A stretch of DNA of 64,000 nt from Purpureocillium takamizusanense (lineage: Eukaryota > Ascomycota > Sordariomycetes > Hypocreales > Ophiocordycipitaceae), in assembly GCF_022605165.1 (NCBI RefSeq), contig NC_063069.1, forward strand, positions 2,418,001 to 2,482,000. The letters run 5' to 3'. Shown here in pieces: positions 32,659 through 43,676 of this stretch. The stretch's first letter is position 1, and each line of letters opens with the position of its first letter. Under the pieces are notes generated by a model that was not told where the DNA came from, ran no database searches, and was given only the letters and a program-made list of their open reading frames with translations. The position numbers and the translations under genes were made by a program.

Positions 32659-34520
32659 AGAGACTGCTGCGAGGAACGCTGTATGAATATAAAACGACAT
32701 GAGCAAGGAGCTGGCGTTGGTGGGTTTCTGGACTTGATCTTGGAGAGAGAGGGGGAGGGAGAGGGAGAGAAGAGGATAATCGCCGGGCGGTGGCAGACGC
32801 GAGTCGTGCACCACCCGTACGCGGCGTATTGGCGGGCGCAAGCCCTCATTTGGGCGGGATGCGGATGGCTCTGCCGGCGCAGCTGGTTTGGCTTCGGTTC
32901 TTTTGGTCAGCAGGCCTTTTTCCATTTCGCTTTCCTTGGCTGGGCCCACACGAGTCGTCGGACATGGTTCTGACGGTGGGAGCAAAAGCACTGGCACGGA
33001 GTTTGGTCGAGAGGCGGCCGGATGGGGAGGCCCCGTCGGGCGCGGCCATTGCCGCTTCGGACTGGAAGGGCGCGAGGTTAGCAGTGGGCGCCTCGGACAA
33101 GCAGCATCTGTAGGGTTGAATGTATTATACCACCAAGAGCGTCACGGTGCCTACGATGCTGTGTTGTGCGTTGCAGCGTCTCGACGGCACGGCACCGGAG
33201 GAGACATGTCCATTCATGGCACCATGTTCAGATGTCGTGCGGCTTCTCGACAGCCACCTTTTGTGGCTGGCGGCGTGCCACCATCGTGGTCAGACGGAAT
33301 GAAGGCCAGGTCCAGGAACCTGGGTTCAGCAAGTATTGTTGCGTAGACCGCAGTTGTCGACCGCGTTGTCAGCGACTATTGCTGCTGATCATGGCCCGCT
33401 CATCCTCCTGGAAGAAACATGTCAGCATGCGTGCCGGATGAGATGAGGAACGGGCAGCAGCAGCAGAAGGCAAGGAGGCAGGAGGAGAGGGGTTTCACCG
33501 ACCAAGTTCCATGGCTCGGCCCCTCCTCGAGCAGCATGTCGAAGAGGGGGGGGGGGGGGCAGCCCGTTGGAGGTGCATAGTAGTCGCCTTGAGCATTGAG
33601 CATGCAACGCAAGGGTCAACTGAAGGGTGGGTCGGTAGTACCTAGTAGTGGCAGCGTATTTGAACTTGTGCCGTGTTGCTGCCATGGAAATTTTTACCCC
33701 CATGGGAGTTGGTGATGAGGTGAATGACGAGATGGAGGATCGAGGCGAGCACGTCCGGGTGATGTAGTTGAGGAGGGAGGGAGGGAGGAGCTGGGCGGTG
33801 GTTTGGTGGTGGCACGTTGGTACAGTACGGAAGTACCTGGAGGGAGGACGGGCAGGGGAGCAACCGGATTGTGGGGGCACGCCCGCCCATTCACCCCCCC
33901 CCACCAAATAAATGGTCAGGGTCAGGTTACGGTACGTACCGGCATCGAGGAACGGCGACGTAAACACCTCGAATGTATTACTTCTTGCACTACCTTACTC
34001 CATGCCTATATTCGTACATCGGGACATATTTCCTCCCTTTCGGAAACCCAAAATTTCACTTTCTTTTTGACACAAGTGGCACGGAAGTACGCAACGAGGA
34101 CGAGAAGAACCTGCTTTCTGCGGGTACTTATGCGAAGATGACGCCGCAGCTGTCCGTCAATAGACAAGAAGCAGGAGATGCCCGCCGGACTATTCAGACA
34201 CATATTTAAGCGTTGGATGGAAATACAAAGTCGCTGATTGTATATACATGTCAGCTTTGGCCGGCGTGAATGTCCCATAGTTCCTCATCTCTGTGCTAGT
34301 ATATGCAGTGCACCGCATGTATGCCTGCCTGCCCTCTATATAGGACCTCCGTCTATACACCCCCATGCCTCCTACATGCCCTCTACACCAAACCCCACGT
34401 ATACTCCATCAGCATCATGTAATGCCCTCTGCAGCTTGTCTATACCAAACTAAAGGCACACCACTCACACCACTCACCCTGACGCCCGCCCGGGCGTCGC
34501 GGGCCTGCTCAAGCAAACTT
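32659..34520. other. Convergent 3' region between bdf1 and the Nudix gene
   Basis: 1.86 kb without a supportable gene. It has a GAGAGGGAGG tract (32743-32774), a G14 tract (33546-33559), and a 12-bp palindrome CGGTACGTACCG (33930-33941). Lower-GC sequence lies at about 33960-34290. Open frames lack recognisable motifs. Confidence 0.5.
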
Positions 34521-35642
34521 TCACAAGTCCGAGACGGTCGGCATGGGCAGCCTCCTCCTCAGGCGCGCACAAATCTCGACGTAGTCGGGCTCCCCCTCGG
34601 GCGTCACCACCCCATGGCGCACCATAAAGTCAATCAGCACGGCGCACACGTTGGGCTTGAACTCGCCGCGGCCCATGCGCTCGCGCACCTCGGCGCACCC
34701 CATGAGCACAAACTCGTCCACCTCGCCGTCGTCCGGGTTCGGCCGCGGCCGCACCGTCGTCGGCATCTCCATGTCGTACACGTACAGCACCTCGCCGTGG
34801 AACAGGCCCGTCCGCGGGTTGCGGTTCGCCAGCGTCACCGTCCCCGCCGCGAGCAGCTGCAGCGGCGGCGACTGCCCGTCGCCCCGGTCGCCCCGCGCTG
34901 CCGTCAGGGGTGGCAGAAGCAGCTCCCGCGGCAGGGACGCCTCCTCGCCCGCCTCGGCGACGATGCACTCCCACGGCGTGTCCGAGGCCTTGACGCCCCC
35001 CGCGACCGTGCTGTCCAGCATTCCCGGGTACGTGAACAGGTTGCGGCTGCGGCGCGCGACCCAGATGCGCAGCTCGTCCTCGGCCCGCGGTCGCACGTAG
35101 CACGTCAGGTGCGCACCGCGCGTCGCGATGCCAAAGAGCGGCGCGGCGAAGCGCTCCACCTGCACAAAGGAGCGCGCCCCGGGAACGAGGAAGTACTCGC
35201 TGTGCCGGCCGTTGAGCGTGGGGAAGTCGCCGGCCGGCGCGGCGATGGCGGCGTCGACAGCCTGCTGCAGGGCGGCGTTGGCGTGCGCCGAGAGGGACGA
35301 CGAGGACGACGAGCCCTCGTCAGACGGCGGCGGCGTGACGGAGACGGTGCGCGCGGCGTGGTCGACGGCGAAGAAGGCGGCCGGCCAGGGCAGCTTGGCC
35401 ACCGTGTCCGGGTGGATGAAGCCGTGGGCGCGCGGGTCCGGCGCCAGGAGGAAGCGGTAGTAGGGCGTGTGGTTGGTCTCGAAGTCGAGCGGCACGCTTG
35501 GGGGGGAAGCGATCAAGGTGAGCTTGATGAGTTTGGAAAGGGGGGGGGGATGAGGCAAGTGTGGGTGGTGGACTGGAACTCACTTGTCGACGGCGGTGAT
35601 GAGGTCCAGCAGCCGCACTGGCTTTGGCGCGTCGGTCGCCAT
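34521..35642 (-). CDS. Nudix hydrolase of the Tnr3/YJR142W (thiamine-diphosphate-damage) type, 344 aa
   Basis: Exons 35642-35584 and 35496-34521; the 87-bp intron (GTGAGT...CAAG) joins MATDAPKPVRLLDLITAVD to NVPLDFE. The first half (about 20-150) resembles the N-terminal domain that precedes Nudix in this family (YYRFLLAPD, HGFIHPDTV, LPWP). The Nudix part begins about residue 155 (APLFGIATRGAHLTCYV), with FTYPGMLDSTVAGGV and the box around 185-208, ECIVAEAGEEASL. Family members related to the N-terminal half of S. pombe Tnr3 and to yeast YJR142W hydrolyse oxidised, damaged thiamine diphosphates. The basic residue of the Nudix REUxEE core is Ala here (AEAGEEA), while the metal-binding Glu residues remain. 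The C-terminus EFKPNVCAVLIDFMVRHG is typical. Cytosolic. Confidence 0.87.
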
Positions 35643-37358
35643 GTCGGGGATTCGTCACCCCAATTAGGCTACATGTAACGGTGCGAGAAGAACCGCTGAT
35701 GGCGGCCTGCCGCGGTCGGGGTTGATGATGGTGGTGGTGTTGATGATGATGGTAAACCAGGTGAGTGCCTGGCGCGCCTACGCACCAAAAATAGCTAGTG
35801 CGGCATACTAACTTACTAAACTAAGGACCGGGGGCATTGGCTTATTAGAAAAATGTACGACTCCTCTACGACTACCTTAGTAGGTAGAGATAACGGGCTC
35901 TACGAATAGTACTACATGCTCTTTGTTTCTATCCATCTGGATTCTATAGTCTTTATAAAGGGGCCAGGGCATGAGTTTACTTGGGCTGAGCCCTGTCGTC
36001 ATATGCGCGCAGGATAGAGAGAGACTGTAGACAGGGGACTGATAGGTTACGTTCGCTCGGGACTGATAGATGCGAGCCGGTGCCTCGCCAACACGGGAGC
36101 GCCTTTCGGGCGACACAGCTTCTGCCCACCATCGCATCGGTGTCCCGACTGATCGTGCATGCCTGCAAGCCTCTCATCCCAATCGGCCGGGCAGGGCGCG
36201 AGGGTTTGAGAGAGAAAAGTTGAGATACGGGTTTTACGGGTAGGTTAGTATGCATGGCTGTATGACGTGCTTGCAATTCTCGAGTTTTGCAACAACAGTA
36301 GAATGGGATGAGCCATTAAGGAATACAAAGAATCACACTAGAGAATAAGGGTCTCGCCCTCTCGACAGGCCATGGTGTGTTGCATGACAACGCCCCGAAG
36401 GCTCGCTCAGCGAGTCAAGAATCTCGATGCTGTCTAGGATCATGCCAGCAACTTGGCTATCCCTGCCTACGAACGTACAGCTCTGGTTTGCCGACGGGTG
36501 GTGGGAGTCGGCCTGGAGGGGGCCCGTGCTAGTTCGTAGGACGGTCAAGGCCGAGAACCCGGAGGTGGAGGGGCTCAGGCGAGTTCCAACGACCGGTCTC
36601 GAGATCTGATATCCCGGTGCTCAACCATGCATTCATTGACCAGGCCAGGCTCCACCTGGCTTGAATACTAACTGGCCCCGCCACAGCACCCCAATAACGT
36701 TAGTTAACTAGCCGTCATCCCCTTTGCAGATGCGTGTCGACTCAACGGAAGGGGGCGGCTTCAATGACAGCCAAGGACTGCTTGTCGCCTCGGCACCGGA
36801 TTTCTATTACATTTCTCTCCTTGAGTTTCTATATAGCCACGACATTGTTTAGATCTTTGGGCCTCCTGGGTCCCAAACACTAACTGTGGGACTCCAGTAT
36901 AAGCATAATACTAGCTTGCGTCTGGCCCCCCCTGGTTGCTTGACGCTGCTTGGCATCGACCTGCCTGATCCACACCTTTGCGGCCTGGAACTCGCAGAAA
37001 CTGATGAGCAAGATTGAGAATGTATCGCTGCGACGGGACTTCTTGGTACGGCGTAATTGATGCATTCTCATTGGGCCCTCAGTGGGTGATTATGAGCGCG
37101 TTCCGGTCAAGAACATGCATGGTAAAAGAACTCTGCGTGGGTTTCCATCCCATCTCCTCATGTTGAGATGGTGGGGATGTTACTTCCAGAGACGTTCCCT
37201 GCCGTGAACGTTTCGCCGGTTATAAGTCTTGGCCGAGATCTATATAGTTCGCCTTCCTTTTTTTTGTGTGTTGTTATAACCTTTTCAAACACTCCGTCTC
37301 TATATCGAGGGCTGCTTAAACGTTTCGTCTCTACATCGAGGGCTATAGTAGTCTCACA
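35643..37358. promoter_or_regulatory. Divergent promoter of the Nudix and ferric-reductase genes, with lower-GC interior
   Basis: 1.7 kb without a supportable gene. It contains several HGATAR-type sites (AGATAA near 35887, TGATAG near 36030 and 36063) and ATCTGATAT (36604-36612), one base from the iron-GATA-factor consensus ATCWGATAA. A TATA box TATATAG lies at 37241-37247, 112 bp before the ferric-reductase ATG, and a 19-bp direct repeat at 37295-37344. The minus frame 37071-36880 looks faintly protein-like but has no known motif. Confidence 0.5.
37295..37344 (+). repeat. 19-bp tandem direct repeat in the ferric-reductase leader
   Basis: CGTCTCTAYATCGAGGGCT occurs at 37295-37313 and 37326-37344, 18 of 19 bases identical, with a 31-bp period, ending 14 bp before the ATG. 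Confidence 0.85.
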
Positions 37359-39774
37359 ATGGGGGCGACTTGGCTCCTCCCGGCGCTTCTCATCGCCGGC
37401 GCTCCGTCGTACGTCCTGGGCGACGGCGTCGGCATGATTGGATTCGGCAAAACAATGTATCAACCCCCATGCACGTTTGCATGTCGCGGGGTGATCGCGA
37501 AATGTCAGCTCAGATGTACACCACCACCACCACCAGCAGGCCACGGCAGCTCGGCCGGGGGAGGCGGGCACTCAGCCTCGATGACGCCGCCCGAGTGCTA
37601 CGCGAGCGACTTGGCGTTTATGCAAACGCTGGCGCTGTGCATAGACAGGTACTGCCCTCAGAGCGATGGCCCGACCCTCGGCGACATTGAAGGGTATTGG
37701 GGGACTCATCTGGCGACGGGGACGATCGCAACCGACAAGTTTCCGCCTGCCGTGAGTTACCAGGAGGCACTGCGGGCTGCGTTGATGGATGAGCGCAACG
37801 CAACAGGAGCCTCCAACGAAACGCAAAGTTCCAGTGGGGGGCATGCTCATAGACGACGGTCTATTATCGTCCCTCGGCATGGTGGACATGATGACATGGA
37901 CGAGGTAGGCACGACACCGACCAACTCGTCACTCCCCATCATCAAGTCCGGAGCGCCGCTCAACGTGACGAGCTTTATACGGAAGGGGGACTGGCAGAAG
38001 CAGTACAACGGATTCAAGTCATTCGAGATCAACGAGACTGGACATACGAAATCCACGTAAGTCATGCCCCAATTGTCGTCCTCACTTGCTGCGAGACCAG
38101 AAAGGGGGGGGGATGGAGCTGACAGGCAAGTGAAGCATCATCATCGTTCTTGTAGCCGTGTTGCTACCCGTCGCCGTGTCTCTGGTCCGATTCGTCCCAT
38201 CCCTCGCCCGCAGCCGCACATGGGCGTGGGCGAACTCGGTCCTCGTGTACCCGCCGCTCTGGGGCGACAAGCACCGGCAGCCAAGTGTGCGAGCCCTTGG
38301 CGGCGGATATGTGCCCACACGCGGGCAGTCGTGGTACATCCTGGTCCTCGTCGTTCTGAACGTCATCTTGCTCGTCGCCCCGTACCAGTACCTCCACCCG
38401 CAGTCCATCTTCCCCACGCTGCGAAAGATGGAAATCAGCACCATCGGGAACCGTGCCGGCGTCATGGCAATGGGCAACGTTGTTGTCCTGACACTGTTCG
38501 CCGGTAGGAACAACCCGCTCCTCGCGTTGACGGGGTGGAACTACGACACGTACCTGCTCTTCCACAGGGCTGTCGGTTACCTCGCCATCTTCCACACGGT
38601 CCTGCACTCGGTCATGCTGCTGGCTTCCTATAAGCTCTCCGGGAGATACGACGCAGAGGCGTCAAAAGCGTACTGGATCTGGGGCGCCGTGGCCACAGTC
38701 GCAGCATCCGTGCTCTGGCCAGCGTCCGTCTTGGCCGTGCGAAAGCGCTTCTACGAGGTTTTCTTAACGGTACACCAAGTTCTCGTCGTCATCATCCTGG
38801 TCGGGTACTTCTACCACATCTTGTACTGCTACGGCATGAAGTGGGGCTATGAGATCTGGTGTTACATCGCAGGGGGCATCTGGGCCGCAGAGCGCGTGTT
38901 CCGACTGGGCCGCATGGTGCTCATGGGCTGGAGGAGTGCGGCAGTGACCGAGGTCCAAGGGTCCGGGGGCGAATACATCCGCGTCGACATCGACGGGGTG
39001 TTTGCCCACGGCCTGGTCTACCTCTACTTCCCAACCCTGAGCTGGATGTTTTGGGAGAACCATCCATTCTCGGTGGCGTCGTCCATGTTCCATGAGAAGG
39101 AGGAGGAGGAGGAGGAGGAGGAGGTGCAGTCGAGTGGCACCGGGACGCCGACGACGAGCAGTGAGTCAACAAAGGGAATCAACAGCTCTCGTATACAGCT
39201 GCGCAATGTCACTTGCGAAAAAACGTCGGGAGGCCAGACATTGACGCGGCAAAGGGTAACAATAGTCATGCGGCGGCAGTCTGGCATGACGGCCCGCCTT
39301 GCAGCCCGAGTTGCTGCCGCAGCGGGGGGCGCACTGCGACTGCCCGTTCTCGTCGAAGGCTCGTACCACTGCACACCATCGTCCCAGCTGTCTCAATGCA
39401 CGACGCTCCTCTGCATTGCTGGGGGCGTGGGTGTGAGCGCCGTCCTCCCGCTCCTGCACGAGCACGCGGCGGCGCGGCGTCGTCTCTGCTGGGGCATGCG
39501 GACGGCAAGCCTCCTGGACGAGTTCCGCGCCGACATCACGAGCCTGCCCGCGTCCGTGCAGGTAGACACGAGCGTCGGGTCCAGGCTGGACGTCGAAGCA
39601 ATGTTGCGAGAGGAGCTCACGTGTCGGACGGACGGGGACCGAGGGCCGACGGGTGTGGTGGTTTGCGGACCGCCGCAAATGGCAGACACGGTGAGGAAGG
39701 AGGTGGCGAGGCTGGCCCGAAGCGGTGCGCTGCGTCGTGGGATTGTGCTTGTCGATGAGACGTTTAGCTGGTAA
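37359..39774 (+). CDS. FRE-type ferric/cupric reductase (transmembrane flavocytochrome), 778 aa
   Basis: Exons 37359-38056 and 38136-39774. The intron (79 bp, GTAAGT, GCTGAC, acceptor GAAG|C) is placed so that exon 2 opens with TIIIVLVAVLLPVAVSL, a first membrane segment, and avoids an in-frame TGA. A signal peptide (MGATWLLPALLIAGAP) is followed by a roughly 210-residue luminal domain with PPCTFACR...CQLRC. The ferric-reductase transmembrane domain (about 345-480) has the paired haem ligands LFHRAVGYLAIFHTVLHS and VHQVLVVI...YFYH. Then come FAD-binding HPFSVAS (about 541-547), a Glu9 insertion, the NADPH loop GGVGVSAVLP (about 661), GPPQMADTV (about 743), and C-terminal FSW. It reduces extracellular Fe3+/Cu2+ for high-affinity uptake. 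Iron-dependent control is plausible given an upstream GATA-like site. Confidence 0.9.
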
Positions 39775-40003
39775 ATCGTTGGCTGCAGAACAGATGATGA
39801 CATTGCGGCTCTTCGTGGTGAAGCAATTGCTTCAATCATGGCAGCGTTCCATTGAAGTACGAAACAGGTCAATATGTGTGCATATTTCCAAGCTATGGCT
39901 TAAGATGTGCTCGTCGCAATGATGATGGGCAAATGCTCCAGAAACGAACATGAAAAACTCCTTGCCAACGGCCACCATACACGATCATCACCAGATCAAA
40001 ATT
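39775..40003. terminator. Short convergent 3' region between ferric reductase and amidase
   Basis: 229 bp separate the two stop codons and are A+T-richer than the genes. They must hold both polyadenylation regions; no motif can be singled out. Confidence 0.45.
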
Positions 40004-42065
40004 TCAATATCGCACGTCCCTTCGCAGCAGAATCGCTCCTTCGCCGTCAAGCCCCGGACCGACCTTTGGAGCCGTCAAGATCCCAGCAGCGACGAGGTCC
40101 CTGGCCAGCCTCGCGATCAGCCCGTCGCACCCCTTGGCGGCCATGACGTCGATCGTCACCGGCAGGAACTCGGTATGGTTCGTGACGGAGCTGAAGACGG
40201 GAACCTGCCCGAGGGGGAACACGCTGTCGGGCGTCTCCGCGAAGACGGAGATCTCGCCGTTGGAGAACCCCAGGGGCGGCGCAGGCGGGTCGAGGTAGCG
40301 ATTGCGGCTGCTGAAGAAGCCGGTGCTGTCCGCGTGCAGGAGGAAGCCGGATGAGCAGGCAAGGGGGTCGTGGGGGGATGCCGGAGGGAGAATCTTGTCG
40401 TTGAACCAGTTCATGAAGAGGGTCTTGTTGGCGAGAGCGTCGTCGCGGACCGAGTCGGGTTGCGAGTCTGCCCAGGCCCAGCGGACGAGAGGGGCGGGAT
40501 CGACAAAGGGGCGACGGCCATCGTGCGCGGCTGACGCTTGAATGTTAGCAGAGAGGGCGAGTAGCTCGGGATTTTGAAGGGGGGGGAAGGGGGAAAATAC
40601 CGGCATAGTCCTTGTAAAAGGGGTCGCGAAGAAGCTTGGTCTGGTCTTTGGTGATAAAGGCCGCGTACGTGAGGTGCAATAACTGAGAAATATTTTGTCC
40701 CTTTCCCTCTGCAGGGCCCGACGTGGCCCACTCTCTTTCAAGGTCCAAGGTCGTGGCCGAGGTATTCAGGAACAAAGCCAGGTCAGAGGCGAACTTTTTG
40801 CGCATCAGCGTGGCAGGGTCGTCGTCGTCCTTCTTGGTAGCGGTGGTGGTAGTAGTAGTAGCAAGGTCCAGCACGTACAACGTCTTGGGGTACTTGGGAG
40901 TGGCACTCCCTTCATCGCCGGCAAAGGAGGTGTAGTTATCGAGATACAGCGCCGCACAGGCAGCGTCCCAGACGCGCGGATCGCGCGCCAGGAAGCCCGG
41001 GGTGTCCAGCGCCGGGCTCAGCGGCATGACGTGGTCGAGGCCGACGAGCCCGTGGGACGGGCGGTTGCCGAAGAGGCCCTCGACGGCGGCGGGCCCGCGG
41101 ACGGAGCCCCCCGTGTCGCTCCCGAGGGCGAGGTCGAGCCAGGGGTAGGAGGCGACCGACGCGCCCGCGCCCGCCGACGACGCCGCGCCGTCCTGGTAGC
41201 CGTCGCCGCGCGGGTTGAAGGGCGCGTGGTAGTCCACCCAGTCCGCCGTCGCCAGCTCCCCGTTGGCGAACTGCGACGTCTTCTGCAGGCCCACGATGAC
41301 GGCGCCGGCCGCGATGAGGTTCCGCATCGCCGTGCCCGTCGCGCTGGCCGGCGGGTAGAGCCCGTACCACGCGCGGTTGCCGTTGGACTGCTTGACGCCG
41401 GCGAGGGCGAAGATGTCCTTGACGCCGATCCGGACGCCCGCCAGGGGCTTGCGCTTGCTGGGCGTGAAGTAGAGCCGCGAAGGGACGCCCATCGTCACGG
41501 AGGCCGAGGCGGGTACTTGGGCGGAGAGCGTCTGAAAGCGCCCATCCGGTCCCTGCAGGAGAGACTGGGTAAACGCCCCCGCAAAGTCTTCGTAGAGGCG
41601 ATATGCCTGGTATACCTGTCCCGTCGACGTGTCGAGGAAGTATGGGCCTGACGGGATGCCGGCGCTCTGCAGGGGCAACACCGTCGACAGCGTGTCTGCC
41701 CAGTAGCTTCGCCGCGTGGCGGCATCGGCGCCCTTGGACTTGGTGGTGTCGAAGCCAGCGAGAAGGACCGTCTCGAGGAAGCCGGGCTGCCATACATCAT
41801 CTCGGGAGGTCCAATTCGTGAACAGGCTATGGAGACTGTCCTCGGGGCATGGCTGCGCAACCACCGTCACGGGAATAAGTCCAGGTGCTTTCGAGTGGCT
41901 CTTCCACTCGACGCCGCCGCGGCCCCAAGGCTGACCTTGCGAGAAGGGAGAAACAAAGTAGTAGACGTCGTTGAGCTTGACCGAGGTTCCAGTATGTTCA
42001 AGGGCCCCGAAGACACCGGCAACCAACGTTACCAGTAACAATACTACAACTTTCTGTGTTGCCAT
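40004..42065 (-). CDS. Secreted amidase-signature-family hydrolase, 663 aa
   Basis: Exons 42065-40601 and 40530-40004; intron 70 bp (GTATTT...CAG) joining KDYA to AHDGRRPFVDPAPLVRWAW, a conserved amidase block. The frame extends upstream, but the ATG at 42065 gives a clean signal peptide (MATQKVVVLLLVTLVAGVFG). A fungal-specific N-terminal region (about 25-195) precedes the amidase-signature domain. Catalytic Lys216 lies in GVKDIF, the cis-Ser pair at 296-297 in ASSAGAG, and the nucleophile Ser321 in GSDTGGSVRG, so the Ser-cisSer-Lys triad is intact although the usual GGSSGG is changed. C-terminal part: DVMAAKGCDGLIARLARDLV. Hydrolyses amide bonds of an unknown substrate, probably outside the cell or in the secretory path. 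It is convergent with the ferric-reductase gene. Confidence 0.88.
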
Positions 42066-43676
42066 TTCTGGCAAATGATTCCTTGAACGAGAGATGTCGA
42101 TCGTGCCTACAATACCAAGTACTCCGTCCCATGTCAATACATAGCGCGCGCGGCTTGGGGACGTCCATGGCTTTTTATGGCATTTTCGGGCGGGCAAGTA
42201 TAACACTCGATTCCCGTCACGATTTTGGCGACAGGCCTGTAGCGGCGGACCCTTGTACCTTGAGAGTATGTATGTATGTCTTCACGTCGGCTGCCGAGCC
42301 GTGCTGACCCGTCTCAGTCTTCGCTCTCCGACCTTCGCTTTTCCGATTGTGGGAGAGGGGGGCCAGCCATTCTGTTCTAGGCTATTGGAACCGCCCGCGC
42401 ATTGTTGTACGTACATACGAATACGTATTGATGCATGTACTACTTGAACCCGTCTTACGGTACAGCACGGCACGTTCATTGTCCCACGGCAGCGGTTTTC
42501 GGCATGTGCCCGAGACATTGAAGATGCGTAGAGCGCAATCATAGCTGGAGAATTGACTCAACGCCTGGGCGGTAGTCCCCATCGGGATAAAGTTGCGCGG
42601 AGCCCAGACGCAAGTTGCCTATTGCGTTTCTTCTCCGGTTGCTACCTACAGTCGTGGCACCTCGCATGATGGATGATCCCCAAGCATAGAGAAACTCCTT
42701 GAGATTCAGCTGCATTGAATGGCTGGGGGGAACCTGAGGGGTTCACATGGCGCCGTCGAGCTCTGCTTTCGCAAGAAAGGCCAGTGTGGGCTGGCAAGTG
42801 AGTACAGTTCAGTCTTCTCGTTGTGGTAATCACAGCAAGGAAGTGACCGCCAAGCCAAACCATTTCCGTGCCCACAGATGCTGATTATCATCAACTATCA
42901 CTAACAGCTTGAAAGGAAGGTTGGCCGCGTTTGTCGAGGAGCAGGCGACGGCATGTGCCGGTGGGCCGGCAATTCAAGGCTGGGGGGCCGTCGGTCCATC
43001 CTTCGCTTCTGCTGCGCCCGAGCAGAAAGTCTCCTCGGAGATAAGTGACCGCAGCGATGAAGCATTTCATGGAGTTCAAAAACGGCCCGCGCGTTTCGTT
43101 GTACGAACGAGCGAAACGGTCTACGGGACGCGGCGTAAGCTATGCATTAACTTCAATGGGGGAACAACGCGGCCGTCTAAGGCATATATACCCCACGTTT
43201 GCCATGTCGACTATCTAGTTGGGTTCCCTTAATGTTATTAGTACGCACACCTGGACAACGATGCGATTTGACGGGTCCTCGAGACGAAAACACATCTCGC
43301 CCATCATGATACGTGTCTTTTCTGCCTTCTCTTTTCCTTGCGCGACACACGCGGCGCTATATGACGATGACGATGATGATGATGATGATAAACCGGTGCC
43401 TGGCCCAGTAGGGGAGGGGGAGCGACGTTCAATAATAAGTCTGCCTAATTTGGGGGCTAACAGTAACTATACGACTCATCAGGCACGACACGACGTAGGT
43501 CCTGAGGACAACGAGCCGTCTCTGGAATTACCCAAAACATTCTCAGATAAAATTTCAAGAAATTTCATAAAATTACCTTCTCTTTACGTTCCCAGCCATC
43601 GTGTCTACATATACAAAGTATTCATACAAAGTATACAAAGCATATATACACAACGACGCATAATAAACTGTACGCA
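42066..43676. promoter_or_regulatory. Divergent promoter of the amidase and beta-lactamase-like genes
   Basis: 1.6 kb without a supportable gene. A GAT run (about 43366-43390), AGATAA sites (for example near 43543), and A+T-rich sequence with CATATATAC (about 43640-43650) lie close to the serine-hydrolase start. Confidence 0.5.

Noticed and set aside
36880..37071. 63-codon minus-strand frame that looks faintly transposase-like
   Set aside because: Too short and without a catalytic motif; not enough to call a mobile element.
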